A stretch of DNA of 64,000 nucleotides from Onishia taeanensis (GTDB lineage Bacteria > Pseudomonadota > Gammaproteobacteria > Pseudomonadales > Halomonadaceae), in the NCBI RefSeq assembly GCF_003268885.1, contig NZ_QLSX01000011.1:62001-126000 (forward strand). The letters are read 5' to 3'. Positions 27,571 through 36,965 of the stretch are shown here, piece after piece. Under the pieces are notes generated by a model that saw only the letters and a program-made list of their open reading frames with translations, was not told the DNA's origin and did not search any database. Position 1 is the first letter of the stretch; every line of letters begins with the position of its first letter. The translations under genes were made by a program, and so were the position numbers.

Positions 27571-28146
27571 ATGCACCTGCCCCTGACGCGACTTATTCCG
27601 CTGATCGCCTGGCTACTGACCATGTTTATCGCCCCGACCGCGCTCGCCCAGGAGCAGGTCGAAGTAGAAGGGGCGACCTTTCCTACCCGGATCGAGCAGC
27701 AGGGGCAGTCCTACCGGCTGATCGGCAGCGGCATGTTTCGCTACCTGATGTGGGATGCCTACGCTGGCGCCTACTACCAGGCCAGCGACGTGCCTGAGCC
27801 TGCGCCCCAATCGGACGTACCGAGGCGCCTGGAGCTCGAGTACTTCCACGCCATCGACGCAGAGGACTTCGCCAAGGCCACCGAGGACACGCTGCGCGAC
27901 AACCTTAGCAACGACGCCTATCAAGAGATTCGCCAACGAGTCGAGGCCTTCAGTCGCCAGTATCGCGACGTCGTTCCGGGCGATCGCTACACCCTGAGCT
28001 GGGACGGCACGACCCTGAGCCTGGCGCTCAATGGCGAGAGAATCTTCGAGGATAACGACCTGCCCCTGGCCAAGGCCCTGTTCGGCATCTGGCTCGGCGA
28101 TGCGCCGCTGGGGGATGACTTCCGCGACGCCCTGCTGGGGCGCTGA
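27571..28146 (+). CDS. Chalcone isomerase-like exported protein
   Basis: A 191-residue protein with a signal peptide (residues 1-26, ...TALA). The mature part matches the bacterial chalcone-isomerase-like domain: '[20 protein letters not shown]' near the start and '[20 protein letters not shown]' at the end. Bacterial members are periplasmic or lipoprotein-like and are not thought to make flavonoids; their role is unknown. It lies between usp and dtd on the same strand. Confidence 0.8.
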   Translation: MHLPLTRLIPLIAWLLTMFIAPTALAQEQVEVEGATFPTRIEQQGQSYRLIGSGMFRYLMWDAYAGAYYQASDVPEPAPQSDVPRRLELEYFHAIDAEDFAKATEDTLRDNLSNDAYQEIRQRVEAFSRQYRDVVPGDRYTLSWDGTTLSLALNGERIFEDNDLPLAKALFGIWLGDAPLGDDFRDALLGR

Positions 28147-28196
28147 GCCGACGCCATGCTAGGCTTCACCCTTTCATTCAGCCAGGGGAAGCCGCC

Positions 28197-28634
28197 ATGA
28201 GAGCCTTGATTCAGCGCGTCAGCCACGCCCGCGTCAGCGTGGCGGGACGCGAAACCGGGAGCATCAATCAGGGCCTTGCGGTACTGGTCGGCGTCGAGCG
28301 CGACGATGACGAGGCGCGGGCCGACAAGCTTCTACACAAGCTGCTGCACTACCGGGTCTTCAGCGATGCCGATGACAAGATGAACCTCGACCTGCAGCAG
28401 GTCGAGGGCGGCTTGCTGCTGGTGTCCCAGTTCACCCTGGCCGCCGACACCCGCAAGGGGCTGCGACCCAGCTTCTCCCGAGCCGCGCCCCCCGCCGAGG
28501 GTGAGCGCCTTTATCAGTACCTAGTCGATGCGGCCCGTGCGCGCTGGTCAAACGTCGCCTGCGGAGAGTTCGGCGCCGATATGCAGGTAGAGCTCACCAA
28601 CGACGGCCCGGTGACCTTCCTGCTGGAAAGCTGA
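28197..28634 (+). CDS. dtd: D-aminoacyl-tRNA deacylase
   Basis: A 145-residue proofreading enzyme that removes D-amino acids and glycine mis-attached to tRNA. Near-invariant motifs are present: '[17 protein letters not shown]' (about residues 77-93) with the catalytic SQxT, and the cross-subunit Gly-cisPro motif in 'NDGPVTF' (about residues 135-141). AGGGGAAGCCGCC precedes the ATG. Convergent with the ABC-F gene, with a gap of only 23 bp. Confidence 0.96.
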   Translation: MRALIQRVSHARVSVAGRETGSINQGLAVLVGVERDDDEARADKLLHKLLHYRVFSDADDKMNLDLQQVEGGLLLVSQFTLAADTRKGLRPSFSRAAPPAEGERLYQYLVDAARARWSNVACGEFGADMQVELTNDGPVTFLLES

Positions 28635-28657
28635 GGCCGACGATGGCAGACGCCCCC

Positions 28658-30616
28658 TTAGTCCTCGGCCAGCAGCGCCTGCTCTTCGGCTTCCATGATC
28701 TCTGCGGCCTCCATCCAGCGCTCTTCCAGGCGCGCCTGACGGCTGGTCAGCTCTGCCTGGCGAGACAGCTTTGTGGCCAGCTCATCCTTGCGCGCCGGGT
28801 CGGTATAGAGCTCGGCATCGGCAAGCTCCGCCTCCAGCGCGGTGAGCGCCTCGACGACCTGGTTGAGCTCCTTTTCGGCCTTGTCGCACTCGCGTTTGAG
28901 CGGGCGCAGCTTCTCGCGAAGCTCCGCGGCGGCGCGACGCTGTGCCTTGCGGTCATCCTTCTGCACGCCGCTTGAGGCGGCTTTGGCCGCGCTGTCCTCG
29001 GCCTTGTCGGCCCGGGCCTCGCGGCGCGACTCTTCGAGGCGCTGCTTGAGCCAGACGCGATAGTCATCGAGATCGCCATCGAAGGGCGTCACGCGATGAT
29101 CGGCGACTCGCCAGAACTCATCGACGGTGGCCCGCAGCAGGTGACGATCGTGAGAGACGATGATCACCGTGCCCTCGAAGCCCGCCAAGGCCTCGGTCAG
29201 CGCTTCGCGCATCTCGAGGTCCAGGTGGTTGGTGGGCTCATCGAGCAGCAAAAGGTTGGGCTTCTGCCAGGCCACCAGCGACAGCGCCAAGCGGGCCTTC
29301 TCGCCCCCGGAGAAGCTGCCGACCTGGGCGAAGATATCATCGCCGCGAAAACCGAAGCCGCCGAGGAAGTTGCGAATATCCTGGTCGCTGGCGGTAGGCG
29401 ACAACCGCTGCACGTGCAGGAAGGGCGTGGCGCCCAGATCCAGCCCCTCGAGCTGGTGCTGGGCGAAGTAGCCAATGGCCAGGTGCTCCCCGGCGACCCG
29501 CTTGCCGGCCAGTGGCGCGAGCTCGCCGGTCAGCGACTTGATCAGGGTCGACTTGCCGGCACCGTTAGGGCCCAGTAGTCCAATGCGCTGCCCGGGCAGC
29601 AGGGTCAGCTTGACGTCGTCGAGCTGAACCCGCTCGCCGTCCTCGCTGGAATAACCCAGCCGCGCCTCATCGAGCACCAGCAGCGGGTGCGAGGTCTTGT
29701 CGGCGGAGGGCAGGGTGAAGTGAAAGGGCGAATCCACATGCGCCTGGGCGACGGTGCCCATGCGCTCGAGCATCTTCAGCCGGCTCTGGGCCTGGCGGGC
29801 CTTGGTGGCCTGGGCACGAAAGCGCGCCACGAAGCGCTCGATTTCCGCGCGACGGGCCTGCAGCTTGGCGGCCTCGGCCTGCTGTTGTGCGAGCTTTTCG
29901 GCGCGAGTGCGCTCGAAGGTCGAGTAATTGCCGCGATACAAGGTCAGTCGCTGCTGGTAAAAGTGCACGATGTGATCGCAGACCGCATCCAGGAAATCCC
30001 GGTCGTGGGAAATCAGCAACAGCGTGCCGGGGTAGCGGCTGAGCCACTGTTCGAGCCACAGGAGGGCGTCGAGATCCAGGTGGTTGGTCGGCTCATCGAG
30101 CAGCAGCAGGTCGGAGGGCATGAACAGGGTACGCGCCAGGTTGACGCGCATCCGCCAGCCCCCTGAAAAGTCCGCCAGCGGCCGCTCGAGATCATCCTGG
30201 TCGAACCCCAGTCCGACCAGCAGCTGCGAAGCCCGCGCCCGGGCGCTGTAGCCATCCAGCGCTTCGATGGCACCGTGCAGCTCGGCCTCGCGATGGTTAT
30301 CACCGCTTGCCTGAGCCGCGTCCAGGGCTCGCTCGGTGGCGCGCAGTTCATGGTCGCCATCCAGTACGTAATCGACGATGGCCCCGTCCAGTGCCTCGAT
30401 TTCCTGATCCATGTGGGCGATGCGCTGGCCGCCGGACATCTCGAGCTGGCCCTTGTCGGGGGCCAGCTCGCCGAGCAGCAGCTTGAACAGGCTCGACTTG
30501 CCGGCACCGTTGGCGCCCACGATGCCTGCCTTGTGGCCGTCGTGCAGGGTCAGGTCGGCATCCTCGACCAGCGTCTGGGTCCCGCGTTGCAGACTGAGTT
30601 GACGCAGTGCAATCAT
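28658..30616 (-). CDS. ABC-F family ATPase, YheS-like
   Basis: A 652-residue soluble protein with two ABC ATPase domains and no membrane segment. Walker A 'GANGAGKSS' (about residues 34-42) and 'GPNGAGKST'; signatures 'FSGGWRMR' and 'FSGGEKARLAL'; Walker B 'LLLLDEPTNHLDL' in both. The inter-domain P-site tRNA interaction linker (about 240-300) is Arg/Lys/Ala-rich, and a C-terminal charged coiled coil follows (about 530-640). ABC-F proteins act on the ribosome E site. Length and first-domain sequence fit YheS better than Uup or EttA. CGGAG precedes the ATG. Confidence 0.92.
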   Translation of the reverse strand: MIALRQLSLQRGTQTLVEDADLTLHDGHKAGIVGANGAGKSSLFKLLLGELAPDKGQLEMSGGQRIAHMDQEIEALDGAIVDYVLDGDHELRATERALDAAQASGDNHREAELHGAIEALDGYSARARASQLLVGLGFDQDDLERPLADFSGGWRMRVNLARTLFMPSDLLLLDEPTNHLDLDALLWLEQWLSRYPGTLLLISHDRDFLDAVCDHIVHFYQQRLTLYRGNYSTFERTRAEKLAQQQAEAAKLQARRAEIERFVARFRAQATKARQAQSRLKMLERMGTVAQAHVDSPFHFTLPSADKTSHPLLVLDEARLGYSSEDGERVQLDDVKLTLLPGQRIGLLGPNGAGKSTLIKSLTGELAPLAGKRVAGEHLAIGYFAQHQLEGLDLGATPFLHVQRLSPTASDQDIRNFLGGFGFRGDDIFAQVGSFSGGEKARLALSLVAWQKPNLLLLDEPTNHLDLEMREALTEALAGFEGTVIIVSHDRHLLRATVDEFWRVADHRVTPFDGDLDDYRVWLKQRLEESRREARADKAEDSAAKAASSGVQKDDRKAQRRAAAELREKLRPLKRECDKAEKELNQVVEALTALEAELADAELYTDPARKDELATKLSRQAELTSRQARLEERWMEAAEIMEAEEQALLAED

Positions 30617-30685
30617 GCCTGACTCCGGAGTTCAAAAAGTTCGCGCCCCACCCTCCGGTCAACCCCCTCAGGCGGCGACGACACG

Positions 30686-31261
30686 ATGAGCATGGATTCT
30701 ACCGAATTGCGCCAACACTTGCGGGCCCCAATTGGCGATGACAATACATCGCCAGCCTGGCGGCGCTCGCTATGGGACTTCGCGCTGGCCTTCTATGCCC
30801 GTCCAGGCATCGAGGCCGCCTGCCTGCACCTGCAGGACAGCGCGGATCTGGACGTCAATGCACTGCTCTGGGCCTGCTGGCTCGATACCCATGGCCTGAC
30901 CCCAGAGGCGGAACTCGCCGCTGGCGATCACCCGCTATGGGCCGACATCTGGGCCTGGCAAGACCAGATCACTTCTCCCTTGAGGCGTCAGCGCCGGGCG
31001 CTCAAGGAGCAAGCACTCGCCAACCCGGCCATCGCCGAACTGCGAGAGACAATCAAGCATGCCGAGCTACTTGCCGAGCGTGAGACACTGACGCGACTGC
31101 AAGCACTGGCCAGCACAGGACAGGGCATTCGTCCTCTGAGCGATGAGGACCCTCACCTGGCCAGACGCCTGAGTATTTGGCTCTCAGCACCGACATTTTC
31201 TGACCTCCGAGCCCTGCATACCCTGCAGGCGCGTCTTGACCCCCCAAGTCCGTCGGACTAG
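30686..31261 (+). CDS. TIGR02444/DUF2390 family protein
   Basis: A 191-residue soluble protein of a small gammaproteobacterial family of unknown function. The defining block 'SLWDFALAFYARPGIEAACL' followed by 'NALLWACWL' is at about residues 28-64. The rest is helical and charged. Usually found next to a YheS-like ABC-F gene, as here (divergent). The stop is 106 bp upstream of teaA. Confidence 0.82.
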   Translation: MSMDSTELRQHLRAPIGDDNTSPAWRRSLWDFALAFYARPGIEAACLHLQDSADLDVNALLWACWLDTHGLTPEAELAAGDHPLWADIWAWQDQITSPLRRQRRALKEQALANPAIAELRETIKHAELLAERETLTRLQALASTGQGIRPLSDEDPHLARRLSIWLSAPTFSDLRALHTLQARLDPPSPSD

Positions 31262-31367
31262 TGTTTGAGTAGGAAGACCTTATTAAATTCGCCGCTTTGC
31301 GGGTGAAAGTTTGCGGCCGAGTCATGCGGCCAATCCAATGCCAAATGTGGCTAAGGGGATGACAATA

Positions 31368-32384
31368 ATGAAGGTGCAAAAACTGCTGACTACTGCCAGT
31401 GTGGGTGCTCTGATGATGGGGCTATCCACGGCGTCCTTCGCCGACAACTGGCGTTATGCGCACGAGGAATATAAAGGCGACGTTCAGGATGTCTTCGCCG
31501 TGGCCTTCAAGGATTACATCGAGGCCAACTCCGACAACACCCTGCAGATCTATCGCTTCGGTGAGCTCGGCGAGTCCGACGACATCATGGAGCAGACCCA
31601 AAACGGCATCCTGCAATTCGTCAACCAGTCACCCGGCTTCACCGGTTCACTGATTCCCGAAGCGCAGATCTTCTTCATCCCGTACCTGATGCCGACCGGC
31701 ATGGAGGACGTGCTTAAGTTCTTCGACGAGAGCAAGGCCATCAACGAGATGTTCCCCGAGCTCTATGCCGAGCAGGGTCTCGAGCTTCTGCAGATGTATC
31801 CGGAAGGCGAGATGGTGGTCACCGCCGACGAGCCGATTCACACGCCTGCGGACTTCGACAACAAGAAGATCCGCGTGATGACCAATCCGCTGCTGTCGGA
31901 AACCTACAGCGCCTTCGGCGCCACGCCGACGCCGCTGCCCTGGGGCGAGGTCTATGGCGCGCTGCAGACCGGCATCATCGACGGCCAGGAAAACCCGATC
32001 TTCTGGATCGAGTCCGGCGGCCTGTATGAGGTCTCTCCGAACCTGACCTTCACCCGCCACGGCTGGTTCACTACCGCCATGATGGCCAACCAGGACTTCT
32101 ACGAGGGTCTCTCCGACGAAGACAAGGCGCTGGTCCAGGACGCCACCGATGCGGCATACGCCAAGACCATCGAGCACATCCAGGGCCTCGCCGAGGAATC
32201 GCTCGCGAAGATTCAGGCGGCCTCCGATGATGTGACCGTGACGCGCCTCACCGAGGAAGAAATGGACGCCTTCAAGGAGCGCGCTCCGCAGGTCGAGAAA
32301 GCCTTCATCGACATGACCGGTGACAGCGGCAAGAAACTGCTGGATCAGTTCAATGCCGATCTGAAGGCCGTGACCGGGGAGTAA
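31368..32384 (+). CDS. teaA: Ectoine/hydroxyectoine TRAP binding protein TeaA
   Basis: A 338-residue periplasmic protein that captures ectoine and hydroxyectoine, the main compatible solutes of Halomonas. Signal peptide residues 1-25 (...STASFA), mature start DNWRYAHEEY. Long stretches match what I remember of H. elongata TeaA, for example 'RFGELGESDDIMEQTQNGIL' and 'NPIFWIESGGLYEVSPNLTF'. The conserved TRAP Arg lies in 'NKKIRVMTNP'. AAGGGG is 9 nt before the ATG. The 106-bp upstream region is AT-richer, with a TTATTAAAT stretch that may belong to an osmoregulated promoter. A terminator follows, separating it from teaB. Confidence 0.95.
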   Translation: MKVQKLLTTASVGALMMGLSTASFADNWRYAHEEYKGDVQDVFAVAFKDYIEANSDNTLQIYRFGELGESDDIMEQTQNGILQFVNQSPGFTGSLIPEAQIFFIPYLMPTGMEDVLKFFDESKAINEMFPELYAEQGLELLQMYPEGEMVVTADEPIHTPADFDNKKIRVMTNPLLSETYSAFGATPTPLPWGEVYGALQTGIIDGQENPIFWIESGGLYEVSPNLTFTRHGWFTTAMMANQDFYEGLSDEDKALVQDATDAAYAKTIEHIQGLAEESLAKIQAASDDVTVTRLTEEEMDAFKERAPQVEKAFIDMTGDSGKKLLDQFNADLKAVTGE

Positions 32385-32405
32385 CGGCTCTTACTACCAC
32401 GCCAA

Positions 32406-32432
32406 GGGGGCGGCCACGGCTGCCCCCTTTTT
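32406..32432 (+). terminator. Terminator-like hairpin between teaA and teaB
   Basis: GGGGGC and GCCCCC arms with an inner GC pairing around CACG are followed by five T. It lies 22 bp after the teaA stop and would reduce teaBCD transcription relative to teaA. Confidence 0.8.
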
Positions 32433-32552
32433 GTTTCCGATTCCCCAACGTACACCCAGCGTTGAGATCGGGCCGCTACCGGTTGTCGTGTTTCTTGTAG
32501 CCTGACAGCGAGGGGGCCTAGATTTGGGGAACCCGTTCGAGGGAGTGTGTGC

Positions 32553-33128
32553 ATGTCCGACGAGGAAGAAAGAGCCTATACCTCCGGGCTTCCCGGGGTA
32601 CTGGGGCTGATCGATACAGCCATCAGCCGCTTGGAGGCCGTGATTCTGGCCATCGGCGTGCTGTTGATGGCAATCAATACCGTGGCCAACGTAGTCGGCC
32701 GCTTCGTGTTCGGTGAGAGTATTTTCTTCTCCGGCGAGATCAATCGAATCCTGATCATCATGATCACCTTCGCCGGGATCGGCTATGCGGCGCGCCATGG
32801 CCGGCATATCCGCATGTCGGCGATCTATGACGCCCTGCCCGTAGGTGGCCGCAAGGCGCTGATGATCGGTATCTCGTTCTTCACCTCGCTGGTGATGTTT
32901 TTCCTGCTCTACTATTCGGTACTCTACATTGTCGATCTATACAGCAAGGGGCGCATCCTGCCCGCCCTTGGCTTTCCGATCTACATTATCTACATCTGGG
33001 TCCCGGTCGGCTTTCTGATCACCGGCATCCAGTACCTCCTGACTGGCATCAAGAACTTCCGCACGCGGGACGTCTACCTCTCGACCTCGGTAGTAGACGG
33101 TTATAAAGACACGGAAACGGAAGTCTGA
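32553..33128 (+). CDS. teaB: Ectoine TRAP small membrane subunit TeaB
   Basis: A 191-residue DctQ-family protein with four membrane segments (about residues 28-48, 60-80, 100-125, 140-165). '[32 protein letters not shown]' (region about residues 56-87) carries the family core. GGGAG lies 7 nt before ATG 32553; a GTG six bases earlier is less likely. It sits between teaA and teaC, as in H. elongata, and forms the permease with TeaC. Confidence 0.93.
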   Translation: MSDEEERAYTSGLPGVLGLIDTAISRLEAVILAIGVLLMAINTVANVVGRFVFGESIFFSGEINRILIIMITFAGIGYAARHGRHIRMSAIYDALPVGGRKALMIGISFFTSLVMFFLLYYSVLYIVDLYSKGRILPALGFPIYIIYIWVPVGFLITGIQYLLTGIKNFRTRDVYLSTSVVDGYKDTETEV

Positions 33129-33155
33129 CACAGGGCTAACTCGCAGGAGCGCGCG

Positions 33156-34442
33156 ATGACGACAATAATGGTATCGACCATGATAGCCCTGCTGTTGCTG
33201 GGCTTCCCGATGATGATTCCGCTGATTACTGCGGCCGTCATCGGTTTCTTCATGATGTTCAACGGCTTCGGGCAGATGGAGACCTTCATCCAGCAGATGC
33301 TGGCGGGGATCCGTCCGGCTTCGCTGATTGCCGTGCCGATGTTCATCCTGGCCGCCGACATCATGACCCGGGGGCAGTCGGCGAACCGACTGATCGCCAT
33401 GGTCATGTCCTTCATCGGCCATATCAAAGGCGGGCTGGCGGTCAGCACTGCCGCCTCTTGTACCCTGTTCGGCGCCGTCTCGGGCTCGACCCAGGCCACG
33501 GTGGTCGCAGTCGGTTCGCCGCTGCGCCCCAAGATGCTCAAGGCCGGGTACTCGGACTCCTTCACCCTGGCACTGATCATCAACGCCAGTGACATTGCCT
33601 TCTTGATCCCGCCGAGCATCGGCATGATCATCTACGGCGTCATCTCGGGCACCTCTATCGGCGAGCTGTTCATCGCCGGTATCGGCCCAGGGCTCTTGAT
33701 TCTGCTGATGTTCTCGATCTACTGCGTGCTCTACGCAGTCATCAAGGGCGTGCCCACCGAGCCACGCTCTACTTGGCGTGAACGCATGACGGCCGTTCAA
33801 CAGGCGCTGTGGCCGCTTGGCTTCCCGGTGATCATCGTCGGCGGCATCTATGGCGGCATTTTCAGCCCCACAGAAGCGGCGGCGGCCTGCGTGCTCTACG
33901 CCATCCTGCTGGAGTTCGTGATCTTCCGTTCGTTGAAGATGTACGACATCTACACCATCGCCAAGTCCACCGGCCTGATCACCGCTGTGGTGTTCATTCT
34001 GGTCGGGGTCGGCAACGGTTTCTCCTGGATCATCTCTTTCGCGCAGATTCCGCAGGCGATCCTCGAGTCGGTCGGCATCAACGAGGCCGGTCCCACCGGG
34101 GTGCTGATCGCTATTTGTGTGGCCTTCTTCGTGGCCTGCATGTTCGTCGATCCCATCGTGGTGATTCTGGTGCTAACGCCGATCTTCGCCCCGGCGATCG
34201 AAAGCACAGGACTCGACCCGGTGCTGGTCGGCATCCTGATCACGCTGCAGGTCGCCATCGGCTCCGCGACGCCACCCTTCGGTTGCGACATCTTCACGGC
34301 CATCGCCATCTTCAAGCGGCCTTACCTGGATGTGATCAAGGGCACGCCCCCGTTCATCCTGATTCTGATCCTGGCGGCGGCTCTGCTGATCATGTTCCCG
34401 CAGATCGCCCTGTTCCTGCGCGATATTGCCTTCGCCGATTGA
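33156..34442 (+). CDS. teaC: Ectoine TRAP large membrane subunit TeaC
   Basis: A 428-residue DctM-family sodium symporter with about 12 helices. Motifs '[17 protein letters not shown]', '[15 protein letters not shown]', '[12 protein letters not shown]', '[17 protein letters not shown]' and '[17 protein letters not shown]' mark the family. GCAGGAGC precedes ATG 33156. It directly follows teaB and precedes teaD. Function as the ectoine permease is assigned by the whole teaABCD arrangement. Confidence 0.94.
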   Translation: MTTIMVSTMIALLLLGFPMMIPLITAAVIGFFMMFNGFGQMETFIQQMLAGIRPASLIAVPMFILAADIMTRGQSANRLIAMVMSFIGHIKGGLAVSTAASCTLFGAVSGSTQATVVAVGSPLRPKMLKAGYSDSFTLALIINASDIAFLIPPSIGMIIYGVISGTSIGELFIAGIGPGLLILLMFSIYCVLYAVIKGVPTEPRSTWRERMTAVQQALWPLGFPVIIVGGIYGGIFSPTEAAAACVLYAILLEFVIFRSLKMYDIYTIAKSTGLITAVVFILVGVGNGFSWIISFAQIPQAILESVGINEAGPTGVLIAICVAFFVACMFVDPIVVILVLTPIFAPAIESTGLDPVLVGILITLQVAIGSATPPFGCDIFTAIAIFKRPYLDVIKGTPPFILILILAAALLIMFPQIALFLRDIAFAD

Positions 34443-34464
34443 CCCTGACGGAGGGAATGACGCC

Positions 34465-34905
34465 ATGTTCAAGAAGATTCTAGTACCCGTAGACGGCTCG
34501 AGGGGCGCCCTCGAGGCGCTGTTCAGAGCGGTAGAGTTGGCCAAGCTCACCGGCGCCGAACTCTATGTGCTGAGCGTGTTCAAGCACCACAGCCTGATCG
34601 AGGCATCGCTGTCGATGGTACGCCCGGCCAAGCTGGACCTGCCTGACGATGCACTCAAGGAATATGCCTCCGAGATCGCAGTGGATGCCAAGAACCGGGC
34701 GCTCAAGATGGGGGCCACCGAAGTGCGCGCCTTCGTCAAGGGCGGCCGCCCGTCCAGCACCATCGTGCGCTTCGCCAAGAAGCGCCAGGTGGACCTGATC
34801 GTGATTGGCTCCCAGGGCGCCGGCGGCGAAAAGAGCGCCTCCTTCCTCGGTAGCGTTTCCCAACGGGTGGCCAGTCAGGCCCACTGCCCGACCCTGGTGG
34901 TTTAG
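34465..34905 (+). CDS. teaD: UspA-type ATP-binding regulator TeaD
   Basis: A 146-residue universal stress protein. The ATP-binding pattern G-2x-G-9x-GS is visible near the end ('[16 protein letters not shown]'). Strong resemblance to H. elongata TeaD, including '[17 protein letters not shown]' and '[18 protein letters not shown]'. H. elongata TeaD binds ATP and dampens ectoine uptake by TeaABC. It begins 22 bp after teaC, supporting co-transcription. Start ATG 34465 gives the family N-terminus [11 protein letters not shown]. Confidence 0.95.
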   Translation: MFKKILVPVDGSRGALEALFRAVELAKLTGAELYVLSVFKHHSLIEASLSMVRPAKLDLPDDALKEYASEIAVDAKNRALKMGATEVRAFVKGGRPSSTIVRFAKKRQVDLIVIGSQGAGGEKSASFLGSVSQRVASQAHCPTLVV

Positions 34906-34948
34906 AGGGTGATTTAGAGAGTGGTATAGCGGGTGGAAGAAGCGGGTG
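34901..34948. repeat. Degenerate 12-nt tandem array at the 3' end of teaD
   Basis: About four 12-base units related to TTTAGAGGGTGA begin at the teaD stop codon, with units at 34901, 34913, 34925 and a more diverged one at 34937. Confidence 0.5.
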
Positions 34949-35064
34949 ATCTGATCAGCTGATACGATCACCCTGCATGACAATTCGACCGGATGCGGAA
35001 CCCGATCAGGCTTGGTAGAGTCCGAAGGGTTGCGTATCCATCCTCAAGACTGCAAGGACCCTTC

Positions 35065-35775
35065 ATGAAGACATTGGTTAAAGCCGCCACGATTGGCGCC
35101 CTGCTGACCGCAGCAGCGCCCTATGCTCTGGCTGCCCCCGAGACCGACGAAGCCAAGCTCGGCTATAGCCTGGGTGTGACCCTGGGTCAGAGCCTGGTCC
35201 AAGACGTTGAGGATCTCGACCTCGAGTCCTTCACTCAGGCCCTCGAAGATGTCTATGCCGGCGACGACCTCGCCATGAGCGAAGAGGCAATGGCGAAGTC
35301 GCTGCAGCAGTTCCAGCAGCAGGCCATGGCCAAGCGTCAGGAAGCCGCCAAGGCCGAGGCCAACGCCAACCTCGAAACCGGCCAGGAATTCCTCGCCGAA
35401 AACGCCGATAAAGAAGGAGTAACCACTACCGACTCCGGCCTGCAGTACAAGGTGCTGGAAGCCGGTGATGGCGCTACCCCGAGTGCCGGTGACACCGTCA
35501 AGGTCCACTACGAAGGCAAGTTGCTCGACGGCACCGTCTTCGACAGCTCCTACGAGCGCGGTGAGCCGGTCAGCTTCCAGGTCGGCCAGGTCATCCCGGG
35601 CTGGCAGGAAGCCCTGAAGATGATGAGCGTCGGCGACACCTGGATGGTCTACATTCCCGCTGATCTCGCTTATGGCAGCAGCGGTCAGGGCCCCATCGGC
35701 CCCAACGAAACGTTAACCTTCAAGGTCGAGCTGCTCGACGTCAATCCGGATGCCGATCAAGCCGACGACTCTTGA
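35065..35775 (+). CDS. FKBP-type peptidyl-prolyl isomerase, FkpA/Mip-like
   Basis: A 236-residue periplasmic folding helper. Signal peptide residues 1-23 (...YALA). An N-terminal dimerisation domain ('KLGYSLGVTLGQSL', residues 30-43, then a long helix) is linked to a C-terminal FKBP domain (about residues 120-228) with 'VKVHYEGKLLDGTVFDSS' and 'PGWQEAL' active-site blocks. Start ATG 35065 begins the signal peptide. The short acidic tail is unremarkable. The stop lies 7 bp before the next ATG, so it may be co-transcribed with the esterase gene. Confidence 0.93.
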   Translation: MKTLVKAATIGALLTAAAPYALAAPETDEAKLGYSLGVTLGQSLVQDVEDLDLESFTQALEDVYAGDDLAMSEEAMAKSLQQFQQQAMAKRQEAAKAEANANLETGQEFLAENADKEGVTTTDSGLQYKVLEAGDGATPSAGDTVKVHYEGKLLDGTVFDSSYERGEPVSFQVGQVIPGWQEALKMMSVGDTWMVYIPADLAYGSSGQGPIGPNETLTFKVELLDVNPDADQADDS

Positions 35776-35782
35776 TCTCAGG

Positions 35783-36886
35783 ATGAGAACGGCACGCTTC
35801 ACTGCCGTTCTGGCGCTGGGCCTAGCGGGCCCAGCGCTGCCATCTGACGCCCCCCCGCCTCCGCTCCCTGATCTCACCCTCGACCCCAGCGCCACCATCG
35901 TGATGGGCGTCTCCTCCGGTGGCTACATGGCCACCCAGCTTGCCGTAGCCTACCCCGAGCTCTTCCAGGGCCTCGCCGTGTTCGCCGCTGGCCCATGGGG
36001 CTGTGCCCAGGGCGAGCTGAATCGTGCACTGGGCCAGTGCATGTCGACCCTCCGCGGCCTGCCGGAGCGCGATGCTCTGCAGGCGCGCCTTTCGGACTAC
36101 CGCACTCAGGGGTTGGTCGGCCAGGCCAGGGCGCTTTCCGGCCAGCGGGTTTATCTCTGGCATGGCAGCGCCGATACCACCGTAGAGCCCGCTCTGGGCG
36201 AGATGCTCGCCGAGCAGTACCGCGACTGGCTAACCGCCCCCGAGTCGCAGCTCAAGGTCGTGCGCCAGGCCGACGCCGGGCACGGCTGGCCGGTGGACGC
36301 CAGCGTCCTGAGCGATTCGGCCGAGTTCGTCGACTGCCGGGAAGGTGGCACGCCCTACTTGCTGGACTGCGGCCTCGATGGGGCCGGAGAGGCGCTTGGC
36401 TGGCTGTATGCTGAAGATGGTGAGGAAAGTGTGAAAGGTGAGTCAGGTGAGGAAGAAACGCCCCTTACTACCCCGACAACGCCACCACCCGAGCGGTTGT
36501 TCACCTTCGACCAGTCAGCCTTCGACGACGATCTGGCCGAACAGGGCTATCTCTATGTGCCGCAAGCCTGCGAGTCCGGCAGGACCTGCAGTCTGGTCGT
36601 TGCCCTGCACGGCTGCAGCATGAACGCCGCCGCGATCGGCGAGGCCTTCATGCGCGACACGAGTCTCAATCAGTGGGCCGACACCCTTGGCCTGGTGGTG
36701 CTCTACCCTCAGGCCACCACCAGCCTCGCCAACCCACTGGGCTGCTGGGACTGGTGGGGCTATGAGGAAAGTCTCTGGCAGCCGCAACCTCAGCACGACA
36801 GCCGTGCCGGCAAGCAGTTGGCGGGATTGGTAAAGATGGTTCGACAACTGCTCGACCTGCCCGATGGCGCAGCATCTGACAGCTGA
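35783..36886 (+). CDS. Exported PHB-depolymerase-like esterase, circularly permuted (type II) fold
   Basis: A 367-residue protein with an N-terminal signal peptide (about residues 1-20) followed by a proline-rich stretch. The catalytic elements come in permuted order: lipase box 'GVSSGGYM' with S44, then D131 ('WHGSADTTV') and H167 ('DAGHGWP'), then an acidic linker (about 210-235), and finally the oxyanion-hole block 'LHGC' (H276) and 'NPLGCWDWWGY'. In type I depolymerases the LHGC block precedes the Ser; the order here is that of type II enzymes. No substrate-binding domain is visible, so the target may be soluble oligomers or another ester. Start ATG 35783 begins the signal. Confidence 0.82.
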   Translation: MRTARFTAVLALGLAGPALPSDAPPPPLPDLTLDPSATIVMGVSSGGYMATQLAVAYPELFQGLAVFAAGPWGCAQGELNRALGQCMSTLRGLPERDALQARLSDYRTQGLVGQARALSGQRVYLWHGSADTTVEPALGEMLAEQYRDWLTAPESQLKVVRQADAGHGWPVDASVLSDSAEFVDCREGGTPYLLDCGLDGAGEALGWLYAEDGEESVKGESGEEETPLTTPTTPPPERLFTFDQSAFDDDLAEQGYLYVPQACESGRTCSLVVALHGCSMNAAAIGEAFMRDTSLNQWADTLGLVVLYPQATTSLANPLGCWDWWGYEESLWQPQPQHDSRAGKQLAGLVKMVRQLLDLPDGAASDS

Positions 36887-36965
36887 GCCTTCTCCTGCTC
36901 CTGCTAATCAGTCAGCGAAGCAAGAGCACACCACTCAAGCGCCCACGTCTTGCCCCGCCACGGCT

